In this document: positions 18,911 through 28,107 of the stretch, in pieces | How positions within the stretch are numbered: position 1 is the first letter of the stretch | How the letters are laid out: each line of letters begins with the position of its first letter | DNA from: Rubrivivax sp. | Lineage (GTDB): Bacteria > Pseudomonadota > Gammaproteobacteria > Burkholderiales > Burkholderiaceae | Length of the DNA: 59,653 nucleotides | NCBI GenBank assembly: GCA_016790225.1 | Contig: JAEUOZ010000030.1 | Coordinates: 1 to 59,653, forward strand | Reading direction: 5' to 3' | Translations under genes and position numbers: made by a program | The notes under the pieces: generated by a model | The model's input: the letters and a program-made list of their open reading frames with translations, nothing else | The model's database searches: none | Told to the model about the DNA's origin: nothing

Positions 18911-21355
18911 TCAAGGCTGGCGCGCCGGCTCGGCAAAGCGGGCCAGCGGGTCGGGCGAGGCGGCGGCGGCCGGGGCTGCAGGAGCTGCAGAGGGGGCCGA
19001 CGCACCGGGTGCGGGCGAAGGCGCCGACGCAGCGGATTCACCCGTGGGCGGGGCCACGTACTGCGCGCCGCCATCGGCCTTGAGCTGGCCCACCCAGCCG
19101 CCTTGCAGCCACTCGGTATAGAGCCAGTCCTCGCCATCGCGCTGCAGGCCGGGCGGGGCGGGCGGCATCGGCGTCACCGGCAGGCCGCGCAACGCGGCGG
19201 CCATGAAATCGATCCAGATCGGCAGCGCCGCGCCGCCGCCGCTTTCGCGCTCGCCCAGGCTGCGCGGCTGGCCGTATCCCATCCAGGCGACGGCGGCCAC
19301 GCTGGGGTGGAAGCCGGCAAACCAGGCATCCACCGCGTCATCGGTGGTGCCGGTCTTGCCAAAGACATCGTCGCGGCGCAGCTGGGCCTGCGCGCGCGCC
19401 GCAGTGCCGCTGCGCGTGACCTCGTTGAGCAGACTGGCCATCAGCCAGGCATTGCGCTGCGGCAGCACGCGCGTCTCTTCGCTCAAGGGCGGCGCCGCCG
19501 GCGCCTCGAAGAGGACGCGGCCTTGCGCATCGGTGATGCGCTCCACCAGAACCGGGTTGACGCGCCAGCCGCCGTTGGCCAGCGCGGCGTAGGCCTGCGC
19601 CATCTGCAGCGGCGTCACGCTGCCGGTGCCCAGGGCGAGCGTGAGATTGTCCGGCTGGCGCGCCGCATCAATGCCGAAGCGCGACGCCCAGGCCTTGGCC
19701 TCGGCCACGCCCACATGTTGCAGCAGGCGCACGCTGACCAGGTTCTTGGAGCGCGCCAGCGCCTCGCGCAGGCTGAGCGGGCCGTCAAAGCGGAGGTCGC
19801 TGTTCTGCGGGCTCCAGCCGTTGGCGGCCACGAAGGGCAGATCGTCGATGCGCGTGGCCGGCATCACGCGCTGCTCCAGCGCCGCGGAGTAGAGCAGCGG
19901 CTTGAAGCTGGAACCCGGCTGACGCCAGGCCTGCGTGACGTGGTTGAGCGGCTGGCGCGTGAAGTCGAAACCGCCGGCCAGCGCGCGGATGCGGCCGCTG
20001 GACGGATCCAGCGCGACGAAGGCGGCCTCGACCTCCGGCCACTGGCTGATGGACCAGTCCTTGCCCGTCTGCAGCAGCCGGATGACCGCCCCGCGCGAGA
20101 GCTTCAGCGGCGCGCGCGCCTGCGCGGCCAGCCCCGGCTGCGCCCAGCGCAGGCCCTCGCCGCGCACCAGCACCTGCTCGCCGCTGGCCAGCTGGGCGCG
20201 CACTTCACGCGCGCTGGCGCTGAGCACGATGGCCACGCGCAGCGTCTCGTCGTCCCGGTGCTCCTTCAGGGCGCGCGCGGCAGCACGTTCCAGCTCGGCG
20301 CCTTCGGCCGGCGGCAGGCTTTCCTGGTCTTCCACCCCGCGCCAGGGCTGGCGGCGGTCATAGGCCAGCACGCCCCGGCGCAGCGCCGCGTGGGCCGCCT
20401 GCTGTTCGCTGGCGCGCAGCGAGGTGATCACGCGCAGGCCGCTGGAATAGGCCTCGGTGCCGAAGCGCTCCACCACCACGCGGCGCGCCATCTCGGCCAC
20501 ATGCGGCGCCACGACGAGCTGCTGGCCGGGCGGGCGGATCACCAGCCGCTCGGCCAGCGCGGCGCTGGCCTGGCGATCCGTGATGACGCCGGTGGCCAGC
20601 ATGCGGTGCACGACGATGCGCTGGCGCGCCTGGGCGCGCTCGAGGTTGACCACCGGGTTGGCGTAGCCCGGGTTCTGCGGCAGGCCGGCGAGCACGGCGA
20701 TCTCGCCCAGGCTGAGCTTGTCCAGCGGCTTGCCGAAGTAGGTCTGCGCCGCGGCGGCCATGCCGTAGGCGCGCTGGCCCAGGTAGATCTCGTTGAGATA
20801 GATCTCCAGGATGCGGTCCTTGCTGAGCGCCTGCTCGACCTTCAGCGCCAGCAGGATCTCCTTGGCCTTGCGCTCGGCCGTGAAGCGCTGCGTCAGCAGC
20901 ATGGTGCGCACCAGCTGCTGCGTGATCGTGGAGGCCCCCTGGCGCATGCCGCCGGTCAGCAGCGCGAGGGCCGCGCGCGCCATGCCCTTGGGATCGATGC
21001 CGCTGTGCTCGCGAAAGCGCGCGTCCTCCACCGCCAGCACGGCATCCACCAGCGCCTTGGGCATCTGCGCCAGCGGCACATACTGGCGCCGCTCGGCCCC
21101 GAACTGGCCGATCTCCACCCCTTCGGTCGTCAACACCTGCAGCGGCAGCTTGGGCTGGTAGTTGACGATGCGATCGATGGGCGGCAGCTCCATCAGCGAG
21201 GCCCGCGCCGGCTCGGCCGGCACCAGCCACAGGGCGGCGCCCAGGACCAGCGCGGTCAGCGTCAGCGCTGGCGTCCGCGCGGCCCGGCCAGGCGCTTGTA
21301 CAGAAAGGCTGCCAGGGTCTGACGCCAGGGGCCAACGAAGCTTTTGGGTGCTCAT
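18911..21355 (-). CDS. mrcA: Penicillin-binding protein 1A (bifunctional glycosyltransferase-transpeptidase)
   Basis: 814 residues. One N-terminal hydrophobic segment (about 28-48) is followed by a GT51 domain with catalytic Glu110 in AVEDARFREHSGID, GASTITQQLVR and LEIYLNEIYLGQ. Then comes a transpeptidase with nucleophile S482-S-F-K (PGSSFKPLLY), the SKN box (LARSKNLVSV) and KTGTTDDAVDAWFAG. The tail after about 770 is Ala/Pro/Ser low complexity. It polymerises and cross-links peptidoglycan. Divergent from recG, with 165 bp between starts. Confidence 0.93.
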   Translation of the reverse strand: MSTQKLRWPLASDPGSLSVQAPGRAARTPALTLTALVLGAALWLVPAEPARASLMELPPIDRIVNYQPKLPLQVLTTEGVEIGQFGAERRQYVPLAQMPKALVDAVLAVEDARFREHSGIDPKGMARAALALLTGGMRQGASTITQQLVRTMLLTQRFTAERKAKEILLALKVEQALSKDRILEIYLNEIYLGQRAYGMAAAAQTYFGKPLDKLSLGEIAVLAGLPQNPGYANPVVNLERAQARQRIVVHRMLATGVITDRQASAALAERLVIRPPGQQLVVAPHVAEMARRVVVERFGTEAYSSGLRVITSLRASEQQAAHAALRRGVLAYDRRQPWRGVEDQESLPPAEGAELERAAARALKEHRDDETLRVAIVLSASAREVRAQLASGEQVLVRGEGLRWAQPGLAAQARAPLKLSRGAVIRLLQTGKDWSISQWPEVEAAFVALDPSSGRIRALAGGFDFTRQPLNHVTQAWRQPGSSFKPLLYSAALEQRVMPATRIDDLPFVAANGWSPQNSDLRFDGPLSLREALARSKNLVSVRLLQHVGVAEAKAWASRFGIDAARQPDNLTLALGTGSVTPLQMAQAYAALANGGWRVNPVLVERITDAQGRVLFEAPAAPPLSEETRVLPQRNAWLMASLLNEVTRSGTAARAQAQLRRDDVFGKTGTTDDAVDAWFAGFHPSVAAVAWMGYGQPRSLGERESGGGAALPIWIDFMAAALRGLPVTPMPPAPPGLQRDGEDWLYTEWLQGGWVGQLKADGGAQYVAPPTGESAASAPSPAPGASAPSAAPAAPAAAASPDPLARFAEPARQP

Positions 21356-21520
21356 GGATAGGGGTGTGGCACCGGCACGGCCGCCCGCTGAGGGCCGCCG
21401 CCCGGCACGCGACCCGGCAGGTGAGGATGCGGATTATCCGGACGGCAGGCCGCCCGGCGCGAGCCTTTGCGCCCCACCCTGGGGGCGCCTGGCCTGCCTC
21501 AAACGCACAATGCCGGGCCT

Positions 21521-23587
21521 ATGGCTGACACACCCCGCCCGCAGAGCGCTCCGCAGCGTGCGCTGGAGCGCCTGGGCCTGCAGCGCGACATCGACTGCGT
21601 GCTGCACCTGCCGCTGCGCTACGAGGACGAGACGCGGCTGCAGCCCTTGCGCAGCCTGCGCGAGGGCGATGTGGCCCAGGTGGAGGGCGTGGTCAGCGAG
21701 TGCCGGGTCGAAACCCGCACGCGGCGCCAGCTGCTGGTGCTGCTGCACGACGAGGAACAGGCCGAGCTGCTGCTGCGCTTCCTGAACTTCCACCCCGGCC
21801 AGCAGAAGAGCCTGGCGCCCGGCGTGCGCGTGCGGGCGCGGGGCGAGGTGCGCGTGGGCTACTTCGGGCGCGAGATGGTGCACCCGGCGGTGAAGGTGGT
21901 GGCCGCCGGCGCCGCGCTGCCGCAGACGCTGACGCCCGTCTACCCGACCAGCGCGGCCCTGCCGCAGGCCTATCTGCGCAAGGTGATCGCCGCGGCACTG
22001 CAGCGCACACCGCTGCCCGAGCTGCTGCCGCCGGGCAGCGTGCCGGCCGGCCTGCCGACGCTGCAGGAGGCCGTGCGGCTGCTGCACCAGCCGCCCGCGC
22101 CGCTGGGCCTTCAGACCCTGGAGGACCGCTCGCACCCCGCCTGGCAGCGGCTGAAGTACGAGGAGCTCCTGGCGCAGCAGCTGGCGCAGGCCGATGCCCG
22201 GCGGCAGCGGGCCCGGCTGCGCGCGCCGCCGCTGCCGCCCGCCGGGGCCGCAGGCCTGCACGCGCGACTGCTGAAGACGCTGCCCTTTGCCTTGACCGAG
22301 GCCCAGCAGCGCGTGTGTGCCGAAATCGATGCCGATCTGGCGCTGGCCGCGCCCATGCACCGCCTGCTGCAGGGCGATGTGGGCTCCGGCAAGACCGTGG
22401 TCGCGGCGCTGGCCGCGGCGCGCGCCATCGATGCCGGCTGGCAAGGCGCCTTGATGGCGCCCACCGAGATCCTGGCCGAGCAGCACTTTCGCAAGCTGGC
22501 GGACTGGCTGGAGCCGCTGGGCGTGGGCATCGCCTGGCTCACCGGCAGCCGCAAGGGCAAGGCACGCGCCGCGATGGTGGCGCGCGTGGCCAGCGGCGAG
22601 GCCGCGCTGGTGGTGGGCACGCATGCGGTGATCCAGCAGGACGTGGTCTTTGCGCGCCTGGCGCTGGCCGTGGTCGACGAGCAGCACCGCTTCGGCGTGG
22701 CGCAGCGCCTGGCCTTGCGCGACAAGCTCAGCGCGGGCGGCGACAGTGCGGGCAGCGCGGCGCTGGAGCCGCACCTGCTGATGATGAGCGCCACGCCCAT
22801 CCCGCGCACGCTGGCCATGACCTACTTTGCCGATCTGGCGGTCAGCACCATCGATGCGCTGCCGCCCGGGCGCACACCCGTGGTGACCAAGGTCTTTGCC
22901 GACAACCGGCGCGAGCAGGTGATCGGCCGCATCCGCGACGAGGTGGCGCGGGGACGCCAGGTCTACTGGGTCTGTCCCTTGATCGAGGAGAGCGCGGCGC
23001 TGGATCTGCAGAACGCCACCGAGACCCATGCGCAGCTGAGCGAGTCGCTGCCGGGCTGCCTGGTCGGCTTGCTGCACGGCCGCATGCCGGCAGCCGAGAA
23101 GGCGGCCGTGATGTCGCTGTTTGCCGGGGGGCAGATGGGCGTGCTGGTGGCCACCACGGTGATCGAGGTGGGCGTGGACGTGCCCAATGCCAGCCTGATG
23201 GTGGTGGAGCACGCCGAGCGCTTCGGCCTGTCGCAGCTGCACCAGCTGCGCGGGCGCGTGGGCCGCGGCGCGGTGGCCAGCGTGTGCGTGCTGCTCTACA
23301 CGCCGCCGCTGTCCGACACCGGCAAGGAGCGCCTGCGCGCCATGGCCGAGACCACCGACGGCTTCGAGATCGCGCGCCGCGATCTGCAGATCCGCGGCCC
23401 GGGTGAATTCATGGGCGCGCGCCAGAGCGGCGATGCCCTGCTGCGCTTTGCCGATCTGGAGCAGGATGGCGCCTTGCTGCAGCAGGCCCGCGAGGTGGCC
23501 GCGCGCCTGTGGGAGCAACACCCCGGCGCCGCACGCGCGCAGGTGGATCGCTGGCTGGCGACGCGCCAGGCGTTCCTAAAGGCTTGA
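21521..23587 (+). CDS. recG: ATP-dependent DNA helicase RecG
   Basis: 688 residues from ATG 21521. Remodels stalled forks and Holliday junctions. N-terminal wedge domain, then SF2 motor: Walker A GDVGSGKT at about 284-291, DEQH in place of DEAD (VVDEQHRFGVAQR), MSATPIPRTLAMT, TPVVTKVF, LLHGRMPAAEKAAVM, TVIEVGVDVPNAS and QLRGRVGRG. A short Gly/Ser/Ala insertion follows the QRFGV region. Neighbour oxyR downstream is a common arrangement in Burkholderiales; two extra genes lie between here. Confidence 0.96.
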   Translation: MADTPRPQSAPQRALERLGLQRDIDCVLHLPLRYEDETRLQPLRSLREGDVAQVEGVVSECRVETRTRRQLLVLLHDEEQAELLLRFLNFHPGQQKSLAPGVRVRARGEVRVGYFGREMVHPAVKVVAAGAALPQTLTPVYPTSAALPQAYLRKVIAAALQRTPLPELLPPGSVPAGLPTLQEAVRLLHQPPAPLGLQTLEDRSHPAWQRLKYEELLAQQLAQADARRQRARLRAPPLPPAGAAGLHARLLKTLPFALTEAQQRVCAEIDADLALAAPMHRLLQGDVGSGKTVVAALAAARAIDAGWQGALMAPTEILAEQHFRKLADWLEPLGVGIAWLTGSRKGKARAAMVARVASGEAALVVGTHAVIQQDVVFARLALAVVDEQHRFGVAQRLALRDKLSAGGDSAGSAALEPHLLMMSATPIPRTLAMTYFADLAVSTIDALPPGRTPVVTKVFADNRREQVIGRIRDEVARGRQVYWVCPLIEESAALDLQNATETHAQLSESLPGCLVGLLHGRMPAAEKAAVMSLFAGGQMGVLVATTVIEVGVDVPNASLMVVEHAERFGLSQLHQLRGRVGRGAVASVCVLLYTPPLSDTGKERLRAMAETTDGFEIARRDLQIRGPGEFMGARQSGDALLRFADLEQDGALLQQAREVAARLWEQHPGAARAQVDRWLATRQAFLKA

Positions 23588-23701
23588 GGGCCCTTCAGTT
23601 CTTCCAGCACGCCCGCTGGTCCGCTCGGACGCGCTGAAAAGACTTGCAGGCTCTGAGGGCTCGAAGGCGCTGCCTTCAGCCGCGCCGCCCCGGTCTGACG
23701 C

Positions 23702-25075
23702 TCACTGCCGCGACGGCAGCATGGCCGGCGCCTGCGCATACAGGTGCCACAGGCGGATCGGCAGCGCCAGCGGATCGCTGCCGGCCTGGCCGGCCAGCGA
23801 GGCCAGCGTCTGCTTGCCGGCGTCCTTGCGGCCGGCGGCGAGCTGCGCCATGCCCAGGTGCAGGCGTGCCTCGGCGGCGCGGCGCAGGCCGCCCTTGGCC
23901 ACACCCTGCTCGATCAGCGCCAGGCCGGGCTCCAGCTCGGCGGGCGCAGCGCCCGGCGCGGCCGAGGCGACGATCGCCCAGCCCAGATCGGCCAGCGCGG
24001 TGCCGTCCGGCGCGCGCTTGGCGGCGGCCTCGGCGGCGGCCCGGTCAGCCTTGTCGGCGGCGGCCAGGCGGCGCGCCTGATCGCGGAAGCGGTTGTGATC
24101 GGCCGCCTGCGCGCCCGTGCCCATCACGTTGGCGGCGTAGGCCTCCTCGACCACGGCCAGCGCCTCGCCGGGCTGGCCCACGCGCAGAGCGATCTGGGCC
24201 ATCTCGTAGCGCAGATCGCCGGCCTTGAGGTTGCCGGTGACACGCAGCAGGCGGTAGAGCTCCAGCAGCGCGCGGTCGCTCAGGCCGGGCTCGCGCGCCG
24301 CGCGGGACACCAGATCGGCCCAGTATTCCGGCCGCGGCGTGCTGGCCACCAGGCGCTCCAGCGTCTGCGTGGCACCCGCCTCGCGGGCGCGGTACTGCAG
24401 GCTCAGCAGCAGGCGCAGGTGCGATTCGGGCGTCGCGCGGCCAGCCTTGTCGGCCGCGGCCACGCGCTCGTTCAGCGCCGCCATCGCGCCGGCTTCGTCG
24501 CCCGATTCCGCCTGGCTCTGGATGCGCATCACGCGCACGGCGTCGTTGGGGCCTTGCAGTTCGTCATATCGCTTGGCCCAGCGCAGCACGCGGGCATGGT
24601 CCTTGTCGCGCGCGGCCGAGCCGACCATCGCTTCCACCAGCTGCAGCTCTTCGGCCGGCTCGGCCATGCCGGTGGCCAGCGCGGCCTCGATCGACTTCAT
24701 CACCAGCGGCGTATCACCCGCGCGCTGCGCTGCCGTGGCGCGCGTGCGCTCCAGCACCCAGGTCTCCCAGGGCGTGCGGCTGGGAATGGCCTCGGCCTCC
24801 AGCAGCTTGGTCAGCGCCTCGCGCGGCTTGCCTTCGGTGATCAGCTGCTGGGCCGCGTTCAGCGGCAGGCCGAATTCGGCGCGCACCGTTCGCTCGGGCG
24901 ACACGATGCTGATCGGCCCGCCCTGCGCGGGTGCGGCGGGCTGCGGGGCCGGCGCCGGGGTCTGGGCCTGCGCGGCGGCGCCGGCCAGCGCCAGCAGCCC
25001 TGCGGCGCAGCGCCGCGCTGCAGCTCCAACGATCCAGTCCATCGGCGGGCGGAGACGGGGTGACTTCATGGCCAT
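23702..25075 (-). CDS. Exported helical-repeat (TPR-like) protein
   Basis: 457 residues from ATG 25075 (ATG 25069 equally possible; the extra upstream open frame lacks a signal). An N-terminal signal (WIVGAAARRCAAGLLALAGAAAQA) leads into an Ala/Pro/Gln linker, then almost entirely amphipathic helices of 30-40-residue period such as NAAQQLITEGKPREALTKLLEAEA and LLRVTGNLKAGDLRYEMAQIALRVGQPGEALAVVEEAY, typical of TPR solenoids. It probably acts as a periplasmic scaffold. Function and partners are unknown. Tail-to-tail with recG. Confidence 0.75.
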   Translation of the reverse strand: MAMKSPRLRPPMDWIVGAAARRCAAGLLALAGAAAQAQTPAPAPQPAAPAQGGPISIVSPERTVRAEFGLPLNAAQQLITEGKPREALTKLLEAEAIPSRTPWETWVLERTRATAAQRAGDTPLVMKSIEAALATGMAEPAEELQLVEAMVGSAARDKDHARVLRWAKRYDELQGPNDAVRVMRIQSQAESGDEAGAMAALNERVAAADKAGRATPESHLRLLLSLQYRAREAGATQTLERLVASTPRPEYWADLVSRAAREPGLSDRALLELYRLLRVTGNLKAGDLRYEMAQIALRVGQPGEALAVVEEAYAANVMGTGAQAADHNRFRDQARRLAAADKADRAAAEAAAKRAPDGTALADLGWAIVASAAPGAAPAELEPGLALIEQGVAKGGLRRAAEARLHLGMAQLAAGRKDAGKQTLASLAGQAGSDPLALPIRLWHLYAQAPAMLPSRQ

Positions 25076-25241
25076 CACTCGAACTTCTGCGAAAACGGGC
25101 CGCGAGCATAACCAAGCCGGGCTCGGGGTGTTGCGCGTCGGGGCATGGGGCGGCGCGCCGATGCGGGGCGCCCCTGGCACGAACCGGGCCGCCCGTCACC
25201 GCCGCGGGTGACCTGCCGCCCGGGCGGGCCGGCCCCTTGCG

Positions 25242-26876
25242 TCATCCGCTGCGCAGGACCGAAAGCCAGCGCAGCAGCTGCTCGGCCGCCTCTTCCTTGG
25301 CCACGACGGCCGAGTGCCCCATCGCACGCACCTGCCCGGCGAGCTTTTCGTCCACCGTGCCGGAAACCAGCAGCAGCGGCAGGTCGGCACGCTGCAAGCG
25401 GGCTGCGCGGCACAGCTCCAGACCGGTCATGTGAGGCATGGTCTGATCGGTGATCAGCAGGTCGAAGTCCGCGGGTGTCCGGGCCAGGCACTGCAGGGCC
25501 GCCGCGCCGGTATTCACGCGCGTCACCTGGTGCCCGGCACGCTCCAGCAGGGCTTCCAGCGTGATGCCGACCACCTCGTCGTCATCCACCAGCAGCACCC
25601 GCGCCGGGCTGCCGCCCTGGATCTGTGCCTGCTGTTCCTGCACCTGATCCATGGCCCGATCGTCCGGTTCGGCGCAGCGCGGCAGGAGGATGTCGAAGCA
25701 GCTGCCGGCGCCCAGGCGCGTCTGCACCTCGATGCGGCCACCGGCCCGCTGCACGGCCTGCTGCACCTGAGCCAGGCCCAGCCCGGTGCCGCCGCGGTCG
25801 CCGCGCGTGGTGAAGTAGGGCTCGAAGATGTAGGCCCGCACCTTCTCGCTCATGCCGCTGCCGGTATCGCTGACCCACAGACGCAGCTGCGGCGCGGCTT
25901 CGGACGCCGTGCCCGCCTCCGGCGGATCGGCCACGGCCAGACCGAGCGTCACCCGGCCGGTTCCGTTGACCAGCGCATGGCGCGCGTTGTGCGCCAGGTT
26001 GAGCAGGGCCTGCTGCAGCTCGGTCGCGTCGACGCAGGCCCACAGCGGCTCCTCGGCCAGTTCGCCGCGGAGTTCCACTTCGGGCGGCAGGGTCAGCCGC
26101 AGCATCGACATCGTCTCTTCGATCAAGGGCCGCAAGGGCTGCACCTGCGCCGGCTGCAGGTGGCCGCGGCTGACCGCCAGGATGCGGCGCACGACCTCGC
26201 GCGCGCGCTGCCCGGCCAGCTGGATGCGGCGCAGCGCCTCGGCCGCGGGCAGGCCGGGCTCCGTCTGGTCCAGCGCCAGCGCGGCATTGCCCAGGATCGC
26301 GCCCAGCACGTTGTTGAAGTCGTGCGCCATGCCGCCCGCCAGCGTCCCCATGGTCTCCAGGGTCTGGCGCTGCTTCAGGCGGGCCGCATTCAGGCGCTGG
26401 GCCGTCACGGCATGGTGGGCAACCACGGCGCCGGGGCCGTCGGGCAGCTCCACGCGGCTGATCTGCACGCCGAACCAGCGCAGTTCGCTCATCGAGTGGC
26501 AGGGGTATTCATACTCGAAGAGGGCTTCCGCGCCTGCCAGCACGCGGCGCAAGCCCTCGGCCACGGCGCGGGCGTCGCCGGCCTCGTCGCCGCTGGCGGC
26601 TTCGCACACCGCCAGGTAGTTGCTGCCGATGAAGACGGTGCCTTCGGGAGCCCCGTTGCGCAGCGCAAACTCACGCCAGGCACGATTGACCAGCAGGATC
26701 CGGCCCTGTCGATCCAGCAGGCAGACATGGGCCAGCAGGCCGTCCAGCGCCAGCTGCAGCAAGCCCGCCGGCGGGGCCTCGGCGGATGCCGCAGGCGATC
26801 CCGCCGAGGCATTGGAAGAGGGGAGGTGGTTCACGCGTCGCGAAGCTGCGGTTCGTTCGAGAGCCCCCTGAGCCAT
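25242..26876 (-). CDS. Soluble hybrid histidine kinase (PAS-HisKA-HATPase-REC)
   Basis: 544 residues from ATG 26876. PAS-like domain (about 38-160, LLDRQGRILLVNRAWREFA); phospho-acceptor His185 in GGMAHDFNNVLGAILG; HATPase boxes N (LLNLAHNARHAL), G1 (VSDTGSGM), F (IFEPYFTT) and G2 (GGTGLGL). The C-terminal receiver (about 425-540) has the Asp pair in LLVDDDEV, phospho-Asp in LLITDQTMPHM and Lys in VVAKE. There is no membrane segment, so it should sense a cytoplasmic signal. HDFNN kinases often end in a receiver used for feedback. No separate regulator lies nearby; divergent from oxyR. Confidence 0.9.
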   Translation of the reverse strand: MAQGALERTAASRRVNHLPSSNASAGSPAASAEAPPAGLLQLALDGLLAHVCLLDRQGRILLVNRAWREFALRNGAPEGTVFIGSNYLAVCEAASGDEAGDARAVAEGLRRVLAGAEALFEYEYPCHSMSELRWFGVQISRVELPDGPGAVVAHHAVTAQRLNAARLKQRQTLETMGTLAGGMAHDFNNVLGAILGNAALALDQTEPGLPAAEALRRIQLAGQRAREVVRRILAVSRGHLQPAQVQPLRPLIEETMSMLRLTLPPEVELRGELAEEPLWACVDATELQQALLNLAHNARHALVNGTGRVTLGLAVADPPEAGTASEAAPQLRLWVSDTGSGMSEKVRAYIFEPYFTTRGDRGGTGLGLAQVQQAVQRAGGRIEVQTRLGAGSCFDILLPRCAEPDDRAMDQVQEQQAQIQGGSPARVLLVDDDEVVGITLEALLERAGHQVTRVNTGAAALQCLARTPADFDLLITDQTMPHMTGLELCRAARLQRADLPLLLVSGTVDEKLAGQVRAMGHSAVVAKEEAAEQLLRWLSVLRSG

Positions 26877-27046
26877 GGCGCAGCGCGGACGCTGCGCAGA
26901 CCTCGCAGGACAAAAAACCCTGCCGGCGGGCAGCCTATCACGGCTGGCGCGCCCCGTCATGGTGCAGGAATTGGCGGTCGCCCGGGCAAACCCGGCTGCC
27001 AACCCGCCTTCCACCGCCAAAGCCCCGAGCGACCGAGAATGCCGGC

Positions 27047-27967
27047 ATGACCCTGACTGAACTGCGCTACATCGTGGCCGTGGCGCGCGAACGCCATTTC
27101 GGGCGCGCGGCGGAGGCCTGCTTCGTCTCCCAGCCGACGCTCAGCGTGGCCATCAAGAAGCTGGAAGACGAGCTGGACCTGAAGATCTTCGAGCGCGGCG
27201 GCAACGAAGTGAGCATGACGCCGCTGGGCGAACAGATCGTGCGGCAGGCGCAGGTGGTGATCGAGCAGGCGGCCGCCATCAAGGCGATCGCCAAGAGCGG
27301 CAAGGATCCGCTGCACGGCCCGCTGAAGCTGGGCATCATCTACACCATCGGGCCCTACCTGCTGCCCGAGCTGGTGAAGCAGGCCATCGAGCGCACGCCG
27401 CAGATGCCCTTGATGCTGCAGGAGAACTTCACCATCAAGCTGCTGGAGATGCTGCGCAGCGGCGAGCTGGACTGCGCCATCATGGCCGAGCCCTTCCCGG
27501 ACACGGGCCTGGCCGTGGCGCCACTGTATGACGAGCCCTTCATGGTGGCCGTGCCCAGAACCCACCCGCTGGCGCGGCGCAAGCAGGTCAGCAGCGAGGA
27601 GCTGAAGGCCGAGACCATGCTGCTGCTGGGCACGGGCCACTGCTTCCGCGATCACGTGCTGGAGGTCTGCCCGGAGTTCGCGCGCTTTTCCAGCGATGCC
27701 GAGGGCATCCGCAAGAGCTTCGAAGGCAGCTCGCTGGAGACCATCAAGCACATGGTGGCATCCGGCATGGGCCTCACCGTGGTACCGCAGCTCAGCGTGC
27801 CCGCCGAGCCGCAGCCGCATGTGGCCTACCTGAAGTTCACGCCGCCCGTGCCCACGCGGCGCGTGGTGCTGGCCTGGCGCCGCAGCTTCCCGCGCTACGA
27901 GGCCATCGCAGCCTTGCGCAACGCCGTCTATGCCTGCACGCTGGAAGGCGTCAAGCGGCTGACGTGA
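27047..27967 (+). CDS. oxyR: Hydrogen peroxide-sensing LysR regulator OxyR
   Basis: 306 residues. N-terminal LysR HTH (FGRAAEACFVSQPTLSVAIKKLE) and an effector domain with the redox Cys pair at exactly Cys199 and Cys208 (GHCFRDHVLEVC), the same numbering as in E. coli OxyR, so disulfide switching should be retained. It activates catalase, peroxiredoxin and related genes. No such targets are in this window. ATG 27047 is preferred, with the family-typical MTLTELRYIVAVA start. Confidence 0.96.
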   Translation: MTLTELRYIVAVARERHFGRAAEACFVSQPTLSVAIKKLEDELDLKIFERGGNEVSMTPLGEQIVRQAQVVIEQAAAIKAIAKSGKDPLHGPLKLGIIYTIGPYLLPELVKQAIERTPQMPLMLQENFTIKLLEMLRSGELDCAIMAEPFPDTGLAVAPLYDEPFMVAVPRTHPLARRKQVSSEELKAETMLLLGTGHCFRDHVLEVCPEFARFSSDAEGIRKSFEGSSLETIKHMVASGMGLTVVPQLSVPAEPQPHVAYLKFTPPVPTRRVVLAWRRSFPRYEAIAALRNAVYACTLEGVKRLT

Positions 27968-28107
27968 GGCGCTGGATGTCGGTTGACGGCCGACTGTCTT
28001 CGGGCCGACGCGCTGTCGGGCGGCCGGCGCCTGGCGGCGAGGTGGCCGCATCGCCCTAGACTTCACGTCGGCACGCTGGCGCGTGCCACGCAAGAGGGGC
28101 GCGCAGC

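Noticed and set aside
17600..21322. 1240-codon open frame on the plus strand across queA and PBP1A
   Set aside because: Low-complexity Arg/Gly/Gln/His product typical of an antisense shadow; the opposite strand encodes two recognised enzymes.
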